Source: WHSW01 sp963705955
GTDB lineage: Bacteria; Actinomycetota; Thermoleophilia; Solirubrobacterales; 70-9
Reading direction: 5' to 3'
NCBI GenBank assembly: GCA_963705955.1
Contig: CAVPLH010000003.1
Span: forward strand, 1-64,000
DNA: 64,000 nt
The position numbers and the translations under genes are program-made. A model generated the notes under the pieces. That model ran no database searches, was not told where the DNA came from, and saw only the letters and a program-made list of their open reading frames with translations. Shown in pieces: positions 43,397 through 51,692 of this stretch; within the stretch, counting starts at the first letter, position 1; every line of letters begins with the position of its first letter.

Positions 43397-44692
43397 TCAG
43401 CCGAGCCGGTTCGGCCGCGGCGGGAAGACCTTCGAGAGCTTCAGCAGGTTGCGCAGCGAGCCGCGCGGGCGCACCCGGCGTCGGAGCATCGCCCGGCGCG
43501 GGTCCTCGCCCTTGAGCGAGACGCCGATCCAGTCGCGCCAGCTGGTCTCGATCGTGAGGTCGGCGTCGGCGACCAGCCCCGGGGCGGCCGCGGTCGAGCC
43601 GTTGTCGATCCGCACGTGCCAGGGGTCGGCGTCCGAGAAGCGCCACTGGATCGTCAGCGGTCCACCGCCGATCGCGTCTGCCCGCGCGACCCGGGCGACG
43701 ATGTCGAAGTAGAGGCGCTGGACCTCGGCCGAGGACTCGGGTCGGCCGTTCGGCTCGCCCATCACCCCGGCCTCGAGCAGGATCAGCTGGCGGCGGGCGA
43801 CCTCCTCCGGGGCGAGCGCCGGGTCGACCGGCAGCACGCCCGGCATTTCCTCCATCGGGAAGCCCGTCGCGCGCCACTTGGTTCGCACCGAGCGCAGCCC
43901 GAAGGCGAAGATGTCCTCGAGCTCGAAGCCGTAGCAGCGGGTGTACTCGCGATCCCAGTTCGGCGGCGAGAAGACGGCGAGCGAGTAGGGGAGCAGCTCG
44001 CGCAGCAACTCGGTCACCGCCTGCTTGCACTCCTCCGATTCCGCGAAGCATTCCGAGAGCACCTTGACGCCGAAACCGATGTGGCGTTGCTCGTCGCGGG
44101 AGACGTTGGCCATCCCGGCGCTGAAGCCGGGCATCGTTCCCGAGTTCGCGAAGTAGTCCTCGATGAAGTGCTGCCCGGGCTGCGCCAGGGTCGCCTCGAC
44201 GACCATGTGGTAGAGGGCGATCGCGCGGGCGAAGTTCGGCAGCGAGCGGTCGCGCCGCAGATCGTCGGCCATCCGGTCGAGCCGTTCGAAGACGTTCCGG
44301 TAGCCCCAGCCGAGCTGTGCCTCGGTGTAGGCGAGGGTCGCGGAGAGCGAGTCGCCGGCACCGATCACCTCGCGGAAGAAGCGATGGAAGAAGACGGCGT
44401 GACGCGCCTCGTCGACCTGCTGGGTGGCGAGGAAGTACTTCTGCTCGGGCTTCGGCGCGGCGTCGATATATGGCGAGAGGTTGTCGGTGACGGAGTCCTC
44501 GCCGTAGAAGAACATCGAGTAGATCCAGAGCGCCGACCGGCGCTGAATATCGGTGAGCCCGCTCCAGCCGTCGCGGTCGGCGGAGAAATCGATCGCGTAG
44601 GCCTCCCAGTTGCCCTGCTCCCAGCGCCGATAGAGGTCCTCGTAGCTGATCCCGTCGGCTGCCCTGATGCCGTCCTTCTGGGCGACGCTCAT
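43397..44692 (-). CDS. R2-like ligand-binding oxidase (R2lox) fused to SCP2-like domain
   Basis: 431 aa; ATG preceded by GAGGAG. Residues 1-315 are a ferritin-like ribonucleotide-reductase-R2 relative: metal ligands E65, E95, H98, E166, E201, H204, with V68 and Y161 at the positions that form the Val-Tyr ether cross-link in R2lox of Mycobacterium (Val71-Tyr162). R2lox houses a Mn/Fe centre and a bound long-chain fatty acid. Residues about 330-428 match the SCP2 sterol-carrier fold (GPLTIQWRF, WHVRIDNG, ADLTIETSWRDWIGVSLKGE, DPRRAMLRRRVRPRGSL). Known R2lox proteins lack this part. Probable lipid oxidase with its own lipid-binding module. Confidence 0.88.
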   Translation of the reverse strand: MSVAQKDGIRAADGISYEDLYRRWEQGNWEAYAIDFSADRDGWSGLTDIQRRSALWIYSMFFYGEDSVTDNLSPYIDAAPKPEQKYFLATQQVDEARHAVFFHRFFREVIGAGDSLSATLAYTEAQLGWGYRNVFERLDRMADDLRRDRSLPNFARAIALYHMVVEATLAQPGQHFIEDYFANSGTMPGFSAGMANVSRDEQRHIGFGVKVLSECFAESEECKQAVTELLRELLPYSLAVFSPPNWDREYTRCYGFELEDIFAFGLRSVRTKWRATGFPMEEMPGVLPVDPALAPEEVARRQLILLEAGVMGEPNGRPESSAEVQRLYFDIVARVARADAIGGGPLTIQWRFSDADPWHVRIDNGSTAAAPGLVADADLTIETSWRDWIGVSLKGEDPRRAMLRRRVRPRGSLRNLLKLSKVFPPRPNRLG

Positions 44693-44787
44693 CTCGATCT
44701 CCTCGCGGTCCGTCCCGGGCCGGTGGCCCAAACCTCTACACCGTTTGATGTCGAGCTTAGTCGGGCCGGGCGACGTCGGCAACGCAA

Positions 44788-44805
44788 GTGTGACACCTGT
44801 CACAC
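44788..44805. promoter_or_regulatory. 18-bp inverted repeat between R2lox and UBP genes
   Basis: GTGTGACA-CC-TGTCACAC: 8-bp perfect arms around two bases, in the divergent spacer 95 nt upstream of R2lox and 45 nt upstream of the UBP zinc finger gene. Fits a TetR/FadR-type dimeric repressor site that could control both genes. Confidence 0.65.
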
Positions 44806-44850
44806 ATGCGACAGCCGGTGCGACTTGACCGACTCTGTAGCGTCGAGTGC

Positions 44851-45126
44851 ATGGCGACAACCTGCACGCATCTCGACCAGATCACGATCGTCCCGCCCGC
44901 CGAGGTCGCGGGTTGCGAGGACTGCCTGCGGATCGGCGGCACCTGGCTTCACCTGCGGCTCTGCCTGAGCTGCGGCCACGTCGGCTGCTGCGATTCGTCG
45001 CCTAACAAGCACGCCAGCGCGCACGCGGCCGGGGTCGGGCACCCGATCGTGCGCTCCGCCGAGCCCGGCGAGAGCTGGTGCTGGTGCTACGAGGACGAGG
45101 TGATGTTCGAGGTCGAGTTCGAGTAG
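44851..45126 (+). CDS. UBP-type zinc finger protein
   Basis: 91 aa, essentially one ZnF-UBP domain: CEDCLRIGGTWLHLRLCLSCGHVGCCDSSPNKHASAHAAG then VGHPIV and SWCWCYEDEV. Cys/His ligands of the double-zinc UBP finger are all present. In eukaryotes this domain binds the ubiquitin C-terminus; in bacteria its role is unknown and it may recognise another peptide tail. Divergent from R2lox across a shared palindrome. Confidence 0.9.
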   Translation: MATTCTHLDQITIVPPAEVAGCEDCLRIGGTWLHLRLCLSCGHVGCCDSSPNKHASAHAAGVGHPIVRSAEPGESWCWCYEDEVMFEVEFE

Positions 45127-45172
45127 ACCGGCCGGCGGCGCCCGCTCGACTGGGTGACGCCGTCTACGCCGG

Positions 45173-45595
45173 TTAGCCGGCCGCGCGCCAGCACAGCGCC
45201 CGGTCGACCTCGAGGCGGAGCAGCGGCCCCGGCGGCGGCCGGTCGCGGTACTGCGGATACCGGGCGGTCAGGGCCTCGACCGCCTCCGGCCCGCGGTCGA
45301 CGTCGAGCACCTCGACCGTGCCGAGGAGCTGGACCCACGCGAGCCGGCTCCAGTCGTCCTCGTAGACGTCGATGCAGAGGGCGGCGTGCGGGCGGCGGCG
45401 CAGCCACCGGACCCTCGCGGGCTCGGCGGTTCGCTTCGGCTTCTGATCGATCGCCGACCAGACGGCGTTTCCGATCGCCGCGAAGGTCACCGGCAGCACC
45501 CGCGGGCGCTGCGCATCGTCGACGAACGCGAGCCGGGCGACGGGCTGGTCGAGGATTAGGTCACGGGCCCAGGCGGGTATCGACGCTAGGGACAC
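45173..45595 (-). CDS. PPOX-class F420-dependent oxidoreductase (TIGR03668-like)
   Basis: 140 aa, GTG start. Split beta-barrel flavin/deazaflavin-binding fold: LDQPVARLAFVDDAQRPRVL, PVTFAAIGNAVWSAIDQKPK and a closing VQLLGTVEVL strand. Family members use F420H2 to reduce unknown substrates. Next to an F420-type LLM enzyme transcribed in the opposite direction. Confidence 0.85.
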   Translation of the reverse strand: MSLASIPAWARDLILDQPVARLAFVDDAQRPRVLPVTFAAIGNAVWSAIDQKPKRTAEPARVRWLRRRPHAALCIDVYEDDWSRLAWVQLLGTVEVLDVDRGPEAVEALTARYPQYRDRPPPGPLLRLEVDRALCWRAAG

Positions 45596-45622
45596 ACGCC
45601 GAGGTTAAGCAAGGAGCAAACG

Positions 45623-46519
45623 ATGGACGTTGGGATCGGACTGCCGAACACGGTGCCGGGAACGACCGGCGACCAGCTGACCGAGTGGGCGCGCCGCGCC
45701 GACCGGGCGGGCTTCTCGACCCTGGGGACGCTCGACCGGATCACCTACCCGAACCTCGAGCCACTCGTCTCGCTCGCCGCCGCGGCCGCGGTGACCGAGC
45801 GAAGCAAGCTCGCGACGACGATCCTGATCGCCCCGTATCGCCTCAACGCCGCGTTGCTCGCCAAGCAGGCGGCGTCGGTGCACAGGATCTCCGACGGCCG
45901 GATGGTCCTCGGGATCGCGGTCGGCGGCCGCGAGGACGACTACGAGGCCGCGGGAGTCGACTTCGAGTCGCGCGGCGGCGAGAACTTCGAGGCGATGCTG
46001 GAGCGGATCAGGGAGGTCTGGGCGGAGTCCGGCGCATCCTCGGGCGCCCCCGAGCACAAGGGCGTCGGACCCGACGTCTCGGCCGACCCGCCGCAGCTGA
46101 TCCTCGGTGGGTCGATCGACGCGACCTTCCGCCGCGCCGCTCGGTTCGGCGACGGCTGGATCATGGGCGGCGGCGCCCCCGACGCGTTCCGTGAGGGCCG
46201 CGAGAAGCTCGAGCGAGCCTGGCGGGATGCGGGCCGCGAGGGCGAGCCCCGGACGATGGCGCTCGCCTACTTCTCGCTCGGCGACGACGCCGAGGCGAAC
46301 GCCGACGCCTATCTCAAGGACTACTACAACTTCCTCGGGGAATACGCGGGGGCGATCGCGGCGAGCGCCGCGAAGGACGCCGATACCGTGCGCGGCTACA
46401 TCCAGGGCTTCGCCGACGCCGGCTGCGACGAGCTGATCCTGTTCCCGTGCACGTCCGATTCGGAGCAGGTGGACCTGCTCGCCGACGCGGCGCACCTGCT
46501 CGCCGACGCGGCGCTCTAG
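45623..46519 (+). CDS. LLM-class (luciferase-like) F420-dependent oxidoreductase
   Basis: 298 aa TIM-barrel of the bacterial luciferase family. MDVGIGLPNTVPGTTGDQLT and GTLDRITYPNLEPL, then HRISDGRMVLGIAVGGREDD with the conserved Gly-rich cofactor loop, and FGDGWIMGGGAPDAF. In actinobacteria such proteins usually take F420 as cofactor. Strong ribosome-binding site (AAGGAG). Overlaps glyS convergently by 4 bp. Substrate unknown. Confidence 0.92.
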   Translation: MDVGIGLPNTVPGTTGDQLTEWARRADRAGFSTLGTLDRITYPNLEPLVSLAAAAAVTERSKLATTILIAPYRLNAALLAKQAASVHRISDGRMVLGIAVGGREDDYEAAGVDFESRGGENFEAMLERIREVWAESGASSGAPEHKGVGPDVSADPPQLILGGSIDATFRRAARFGDGWIMGGGAPDAFREGREKLERAWRDAGREGEPRTMALAYFSLGDDAEANADAYLKDYYNFLGEYAGAIAASAAKDADTVRGYIQGFADAGCDELILFPCTSDSEQVDLLADAAHLLADAAL

Positions 46520-47898
46520 GCCGAATCGCCGAGCTTCGGGCTCGTCCAGGGCTCGTCGAGCCGGACGGCGAGCGCGTCGGCGAGGCCGTCGACGGGCACC
46601 CGAACCTGTTCGAGCGAATCGCGGTCGCGGAGCGTGACCGTGTCGTCGCCGGCCGTCTGGCCGTCGACGGTCACGCCCCACGGCGTGCCGATCTCGTCCT
46701 GGCGCCGATAGCGCTTGCCGATCGACCCACCCTCGTCGTACTCGGCGGCGATCCGGTGGCGGAGGCCGTCGAAGATCTCCCGGGCGCGCTCGGGCATCCC
46801 CTCCTTCGAGACGAGCGGCAGCACCGCGACCTTGACCGGGGCGAGCTTCGGGTGCAGGCGCAGGACCGTGCGCGCCCGACCCTCGACCTCCTCGACGTCG
46901 TAGGCGTCGACCAGGAAGGCGAGCAGCGCCCGGTCGACGCCGGCTGCCGGCTCGATCACGTACGGGACGTATCGCTCCTTGGTCTCCTGGTCGAAGTACT
47001 CCAGCTTCTCGCCCGAGAACTCGGCGTGCTGGCGGAGGTCGAAGTCGCCGCGATTCGCGATCCCCTCGAGCTCCGACCAGCCCATCGGGAACAGGTACTC
47101 GATGTCGGAGGTCGCCGAGGAGTAGTGGGAGAGCTCGTCGGCGCCGTGCTCGCGCAGCATCAGGTGGTCGGGGCGGATCCCGAGCTCGGTGTACCAGCGC
47201 ATCCGCTGCTCGATCCAGTGCCCGTGCCAGCGCTCGGCGTCAGCGGGCGGGGTGAAGTACTCCATCTCCATCTGCTCGAACTCGCGGGTGCGGAAGACGA
47301 AGTTGCCGGTCGTGATCTCGTTGCGAAACGACTTGCCGATCTGGGCGATCCCGAACGGCGGCTTCTTGCGCGCGAACTGGAGCACGTTCTTGAAGTTGAT
47401 GAAGATCCCCTGCGCGGTCTCGGGGCGCAGGAAGGCGGTCGATCCCGAGTCCTTGACGGGCCCGACGGTGGTCTCGAACATGAGGTTGAACTCGCGCGCG
47501 TCGGTGAGCTCGCAGTCCGGGCCCTCGCCGGGGCGCTTCGACGGCTTGCGACCGCACTGCGCGTCCTCGAGCTTGTCGGCGCGAAACCGCAGCTTGCACG
47601 TCTTGCAGTCGACCATCGGGTCCGTGAAGCCGGCAAGGTGGCCCGACGCCTCCCAGACCCGAGGGTGCTGGATGATCGCCGAGTCGATCGCGACGATGTC
47701 GTCGCGGTCGGCGAGCATCGCGCGCCACCACTCGTTCTTGACGTTGTTCTTGAGCAGCACCCCGTAGTGGCCGTAGTCGTAGGTCGAGCCGACACCGCCG
47801 TAGATCTCCGAGGAGGGGAAGATGAAGCCGCGCCGCTTGCACAGCGCGACGACCTCCTCGAGGCTCGGTCCGGCGCTGGTCACGGGGGCTTCGCTCAC
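46516..47898 (-). CDS. glyS: Glycyl-tRNA synthetase, homodimeric type
   Basis: 460 aa class II synthetase charging tRNA-Gly, of the single-chain archaeal/eukaryotic-like form. N-terminal FIFPSSEIYGGVGSTYDYGH, motif 2 region IGKSFRNEITTGNFVFRTRE and FEQMEMEYFTPP, motif 3 near EPAAGVDRALLAFL, C-terminal anticodon-binding domain (KVAVLPLVSKEGMPERAREI). Complete. Confidence 0.97.
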   Translation of the reverse strand: MSEAPVTSAGPSLEEVVALCKRRGFIFPSSEIYGGVGSTYDYGHYGVLLKNNVKNEWWRAMLADRDDIVAIDSAIIQHPRVWEASGHLAGFTDPMVDCKTCKLRFRADKLEDAQCGRKPSKRPGEGPDCELTDAREFNLMFETTVGPVKDSGSTAFLRPETAQGIFINFKNVLQFARKKPPFGIAQIGKSFRNEITTGNFVFRTREFEQMEMEYFTPPADAERWHGHWIEQRMRWYTELGIRPDHLMLREHGADELSHYSSATSDIEYLFPMGWSELEGIANRGDFDLRQHAEFSGEKLEYFDQETKERYVPYVIEPAAGVDRALLAFLVDAYDVEEVEGRARTVLRLHPKLAPVKVAVLPLVSKEGMPERAREIFDGLRHRIAAEYDEGGSIGKRYRRQDEIGTPWGVTVDGQTAGDDTVTLRDRDSLEQVRVPVDGLADALAVRLDEPWTSPKLGDSA

Positions 47899-47941
47899 GC
47901 GCGAACCGTAGCTGGCCCGATCGGCGGGCCGGGCGGACGGG

Positions 47942-49624
47942 CTACTTCGCTCTGACCGTCAGCTTGGTGGTCTTGCCGCTCGCGTCGCGGACCCGCAGCT
48001 TCAGACGCGGGCGGTCGTTGGCGCCGAGCCGGCGGCCGGCGAGGAGCGCGCCGTGGGCGAGCTTGGCGGAGAACGAACCGACGGGATGCTTGGCGCTCAG
48101 CTGCAGCGAGCGACGGGTGCGCCTCACCGCCTTGCCGTTCAGCCCCTTGCCACCGGCCTCCAGCGAGCTCCCCTGCTTGAACTTGCGCTGCGATCCGAAG
48201 TGGAGCTCGGGTGGCAGCTTCGCCGTCACCCGGCGCAGCTTCTCCGACCCGGCCTTCACCTCGAGCTTCATCCGTGGCCGGTCGGAGCCGAGGCGGCCGA
48301 GCTCGAGCTTCGCCCGCGGCTTTCGGCCGTGGCCGCCTGCGTCCTGGCCGCAGGTGCCGTCGATCTGCGCCGCGGTGCTTCCGGTGGTCGTCGCGCCGGA
48401 GTGGGCGAGGAAGTCGGTGCTGAAATCGAGCGGCGGCGGCTTGCAGACCTGGCGCGCCGCGAGCACGATCCCGTTCGCGCCCCCGAAGAAGGTGAGCTGG
48501 AAGCGGGAGATCGGGATGTCGGGAAGGCCCTCGAACGCGACCCCGGTGCCCTGCGGCGTGAGGACGAAGTTCCCGGTCAGCTTCAGCGCCAGCGGCCCGC
48601 GCAGGTCGAGGCCGACCTGTGGCAGCGCCGGGGTCGGCGGGGCGACGAGCGCCACGGGCCCGGTCAGGGCCTGCGTCTGCAGCGGAGAAGCGGCGACCGC
48701 GCTGCCGATGATCGAATCGGGCGGGCAGTTGCCGGCCTGGAACTGCTGCGCCGGGCACTGGTGGCTGAGAACCGCGTTGTCGGCCCCGAGGTCGTGGGGA
48801 AGGACCACCTGCGCCCGACTCAGCCCCGCCTCCGCGATCGTCTGCGAGATCACCGTCGTCACCTCGGGCTTCAGCCCGTCCTTACCCATCGGACGCAGGG
48901 TCGCGCTGAACCCGGGGGCGAAGGGCTCGGAGGCGCAGTTGTCGGTCGTGAAGCTGGTCTGTCCGCTGGCCGTCTGCCCGTCATACGCCGCGGCGTCGAA
49001 TCCGACCACGTGCTCGCCGCAGGAGGTCGGATTGCGGATGAAGCCCGTCGGGGGATCGCCGGCGATCCCGCGCAGGGTCAGCGAGACCGAGGTGATGTCG
49101 ATCGGGAAGCCCGATGCCGTGTTCGGCAGGTTGTTGAGGACCGTGTCGAGGCCGAAGTCGCTCTGGCGCAGCGATGCGCCCGACTGCAGAACGGTCGGCG
49201 GCAGGCCGGGGCCCGGGTGGAGCACGATTCCGAACCGCGCCGGCTCGCCCGGACGGGGGGCGACGTTGTAGACGTTGCCCGGAACCGTGATCGGGATCGT
49301 GCCCGACAACAGCGCTCCGGTCGCCGTGGTCCCGACCTGGCTCACGGGGTCGCAATGGTCGGCGTTCAGGTCGCTCTCGCTGCAGGTCGGGGTCGCGAGC
49401 GGGTTGCCGACCAGGCCCGGCGGGAGATGGATCGTCAGGTCCTTGAGGTCCGCGGCGGGGTCCTGGACGGTGAGGCTGATCGTGAAATCGGAGTTCGCCC
49501 CCGCGCTGCCGTTGGCCGGCTGGGCCGAGAGGCCGGCGAGCCCGAATGCAGCGTTCGCCGACGGCGCCGCGACCAGCATCGCAAGCGCCGCAAACCCCGA
49601 TAGAACCGTTGCCCTGACCCTCAT
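47942..49624 (-). CDS. Large secreted protein, unknown
   Basis: 560 aa from the ATG giving MRVRATVLSGFAALAMLVAA, a Sec signal ending SANA; an ATG 45 nt upstream is less likely. Repeated beta-rich segments with LPPGLVGNPLATPTCSESDL-type motifs and paired cysteines (CSESDLNADHC, CPAQQFQAGNC), suggesting several Ig-like or DUF domains of the same kind. The C-terminal 120 residues are Lys/Arg/Leu-rich repeats. I do not recognise a named function; secretion and a beta-domain architecture are what the sequence shows. Confidence 0.8.
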   Translation of the reverse strand: MRVRATVLSGFAALAMLVAAPSANAAFGLAGLSAQPANGSAGANSDFTISLTVQDPAADLKDLTIHLPPGLVGNPLATPTCSESDLNADHCDPVSQVGTTATGALLSGTIPITVPGNVYNVAPRPGEPARFGIVLHPGPGLPPTVLQSGASLRQSDFGLDTVLNNLPNTASGFPIDITSVSLTLRGIAGDPPTGFIRNPTSCGEHVVGFDAAAYDGQTASGQTSFTTDNCASEPFAPGFSATLRPMGKDGLKPEVTTVISQTIAEAGLSRAQVVLPHDLGADNAVLSHQCPAQQFQAGNCPPDSIIGSAVAASPLQTQALTGPVALVAPPTPALPQVGLDLRGPLALKLTGNFVLTPQGTGVAFEGLPDIPISRFQLTFFGGANGIVLAARQVCKPPPLDFSTDFLAHSGATTTGSTAAQIDGTCGQDAGGHGRKPRAKLELGRLGSDRPRMKLEVKAGSEKLRRVTAKLPPELHFGSQRKFKQGSSLEAGGKGLNGKAVRRTRRSLQLSAKHPVGSFSAKLAHGALLAGRRLGANDRPRLKLRVRDASGKTTKLTVRAK

Positions 49625-49667
49625 CCCGGCAGCCGAGGATAAAGCCGCTGCCATAATCGCGCGCCAC

Positions 49668-50018
49668 ATGCCGATCTACGAGTACCGCTGTACCAACGGC
49701 CACAACTTCGAGGTCTTCCAGTCGATGTCGGACGACCCGGTGACCGAGTGCGAGCAGTGCGGAGCCCCGGTGGAGCGCGTCTTTCACCCGGTCGCGGTGC
49801 ACTTCAAGGGCTCCGGCTTCTACACCACCGACTACGCCCGAAAGGGCTCGGCCAAGGGCGGTGACGACGCCTCGAAGTCCGGAGACTCGTCGGGCTCGGA
49901 CTCCGGCTCGGGGTCCGACTCGGGCGGCTCCGAGTCGAAGTCGAAGTCGAAGTCGGACTCGGGCTCGAAGTCGGACTCGGGGTCCTCGGGTGGGTCGAAG
50001 GGATCGTCGTCGGACTGA
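49668..50018 (+). CDS. FmdB-family zinc ribbon protein
   Basis: 116 aa. MPIYEYRCTNGHNFEVFQSM with CxxG(H)...CEQCG zinc ribbon in residues 1-42, the FmdB/Rv0870-type regulatory zinc ribbon; then VERVFHPVAVHFKGSGFYTT and a Ser/Asp/Lys-rich low-complexity tail. Start within the divergent spacer of the secreted-protein gene. Function of the family is not established. Confidence 0.9.
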   Translation: MPIYEYRCTNGHNFEVFQSMSDDPVTECEQCGAPVERVFHPVAVHFKGSGFYTTDYARKGSAKGGDDASKSGDSSGSDSGSGSDSGGSESKSKSKSDSGSKSDSGSSGGSKGSSSD

Positions 50019-50122
50019 GGGGGCGGGTGCGGGGCTCGGTGCGGGTGGCGGGCTCGGCCGGGTTGGGCTGGGTGGGGAGGGGGTTGAGCCGGCGTGGGTG
50101 GCATCGCCGACGCCTCGGCACT

Positions 50123-50294
50123 ATGCAGGGATGGTCAACGAGGGGTGCGCCACGAGGACTGGCCATCCGCGCACACATCTGATGCACGAATGGCAAACGC
50201 CGTGACGGCGGGCCGGCCCTGTCCATTCCTGCATCCATCGCATGCACGAATGGCCACTCTCCCCAAGCGTCGCGCCGACTGACCATTCGTGAAC
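50123..50294. repeat. 60-bp-period array of alternating palindrome arms
   Basis: Six 12-bp arms of one palindrome alternate in orientation: ATGCAGGGATGG 50123, CCATCCGCGCAC 50163, ATGCACGAATGG 50182, CCATTCCTGCAT 50223, ATGCACGAATGG 50242, CCATTCGTGAAC 50283. Same-orientation arms repeat every 59-60 bp. Adjacent opposite arms (50163-50193 and 50223-50253) form 31-nt hairpins with 7-nt loops, the second with 11 of 12 pairs. Intervening sequence is not conserved. Not a CRISPR: arms too short and spacing alternates. Confidence 0.7.
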
Positions 50295-50374
50295 CCGCCC
50301 CGGCCGCGCCGCAACGCCGCGCGCCCTGCAAACCCTCACCCCACCCAGCCCAACTCCGCCCCGCAGCACCACCC

Positions 50375-50419
50375 ACGCCCAGCGTCGCCACGCCCAGCGT
50401 CGCCACGCCCAGCGTCGCT
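50375..50419. repeat. 15-bp tandem repeat, three copies
   Basis: ACGCCCAGCGTCGCC three times head to tail at 50375, 50390 and 50405 (last base of the third copy differs), abutting the stop codon of the LCP gene. On the minus strand it would read GVATL-repeats if the LCP stop were lost. With the palindromic array it fills the 400-bp gap between the FmdB and LCP genes. Confidence 0.75.
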
Positions 50420-51641
50420 ACCCCTGCGGACAATTCGGCTTGTGCGGCGGCTTTTCGCCGATCAGCTGCTCGGCCGCGCGGGCGCATTCCTCGGGTGAGA
50501 CGACGAGGTTGCCGGCCGGGGTCGTGCCCGACGGCTTCAGCACGTCGGTGCCGCCGCCGCCGATCGCCGCCGAGATCACGAGCTGGGGCATCGTCAGCAT
50601 CCCCATGCTGGAGACCATCGCCTTCGGCGCGTTCCAACCGATCAGCGGCCCCTTGATGAAGTTCATCGGCAGGCTCGTGATGCTGGTCAGCTTGCCCTTG
50701 ATCCCGTCGAGGATCAGCTGCTGGAACTGCGCTCGCTCGACGTCGGTCCCCGTGAACTCGCCCGAGCCGCAGGTGTTCTCGCGGGTGCGGGCGAGGGTGA
50801 TCGCCTGGAAGCCGTCGAGGTGGTTCTCGCCCTCGTCCAGGTTGAGGTTGAACGCGCCGCCGGAGACGCTCGAGCAGACCGGGGTCGGCAGGTCGACGTC
50901 GATCCCGCCGATCGTGTCGATGAACTGGCGGAAGCCGTCGAAGTCGATGATCGCAACCTGGTCGACGTTGATCCCGAGCAGCCCCTCGACCGTCCGCACG
51001 GCGAGCTTCGCGCCGCCGGAGGCGTAGGCGGAGTTGATCTTCTGCGGTCCCTGGCCGGGGATGTCGGCGAGCGTGTCGCGGGGGATCGAGAGCTTGCGGA
51101 ACGTCCCGCGGCCGGCCCGGATCAGCATGATCGTGTCCGAGCGGTACGGCCCGTGCTTGCAGTGGCGGTCCTTCGGGCGACCGCTGGTGACCGCATCGAT
51201 GCAGCTCTGCGACTCGGATTCCGCCGGACCCGCGAAGGCGCCGGAGCGCACGTCGGTGCCGAGCACGAGGATCGTCTGCGGGCTGACGAGCATGAACGGG
51301 TTGCCGTGCAGCGTCTTACCGACCCCGTCGGCGAGCTTGCCCTTCTGGATCTGCGCCGAGATCGCGAACGCGAGCAGGCTGAGCAGGATCCAGGCGAGCG
51401 CGAAGATCCCGGCCCACTTGAGGATCCGGCGCCAGAGCGGGCGCTCGTCGGGCCCCGGGATCGGCTTCGGCGGCTTGGCGCCCCCGTCGTCGTCCCCGCC
51501 GCCTCGCTTCAGCCGTTCGCTCAGACCCGCGAGGTCGGGCTTGCGGAACCGGTCGCGCAACCGCGGGCGGGAACGGTAGACGTTGTACTCGGGCGGGTCC
51601 TTTCGTTCCCCCTCATCGGGCTTATCCCCGGGATCGGCCAT
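50418..51641 (-). CDS. LytR-CpsA-Psr (LCP) family cell-wall protein
   Basis: 407 aa. Long charged cytoplasmic N-terminus (1-70), one TM helix (about 75-95, ILKWAGIFALAWILLSLLAF), then the extracytoplasmic LCP domain with TILVLGTDVRSG, RSDTIMLIRAGRGTFRKLSI (phosphate/Arg cluster) and INSAYASGGAKLAVRTVEGL. LCP enzymes transfer polyprenyl-linked glycopolymers onto peptidoglycan. The C-terminus is Cys-containing (ECARAAEQLI). Convergent/adjacent repeat DNA downstream. Confidence 0.92.
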   Translation of the reverse strand: MADPGDKPDEGERKDPPEYNVYRSRPRLRDRFRKPDLAGLSERLKRGGGDDDGGAKPPKPIPGPDERPLWRRILKWAGIFALAWILLSLLAFAISAQIQKGKLADGVGKTLHGNPFMLVSPQTILVLGTDVRSGAFAGPAESESQSCIDAVTSGRPKDRHCKHGPYRSDTIMLIRAGRGTFRKLSIPRDTLADIPGQGPQKINSAYASGGAKLAVRTVEGLLGINVDQVAIIDFDGFRQFIDTIGGIDVDLPTPVCSSVSGGAFNLNLDEGENHLDGFQAITLARTRENTCGSGEFTGTDVERAQFQQLILDGIKGKLTSITSLPMNFIKGPLIGWNAPKAMVSSMGMLTMPQLVISAAIGGGGTDVLKPSGTTPAGNLVVSPEECARAAEQLIGEKPPHKPNCPQG

Positions 51642-51692
51642 CAGCTATCAATACCCCATGGCCTGCGGACATTCCTGCCTGCGGCCGCTCAC

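Noticed and set aside
50123..50294. CRISPR array
   Set aside because: Repeat arms are 12 bp in alternating orientation, spacers are 7 and about 28 bp, and no cas gene is nearby.
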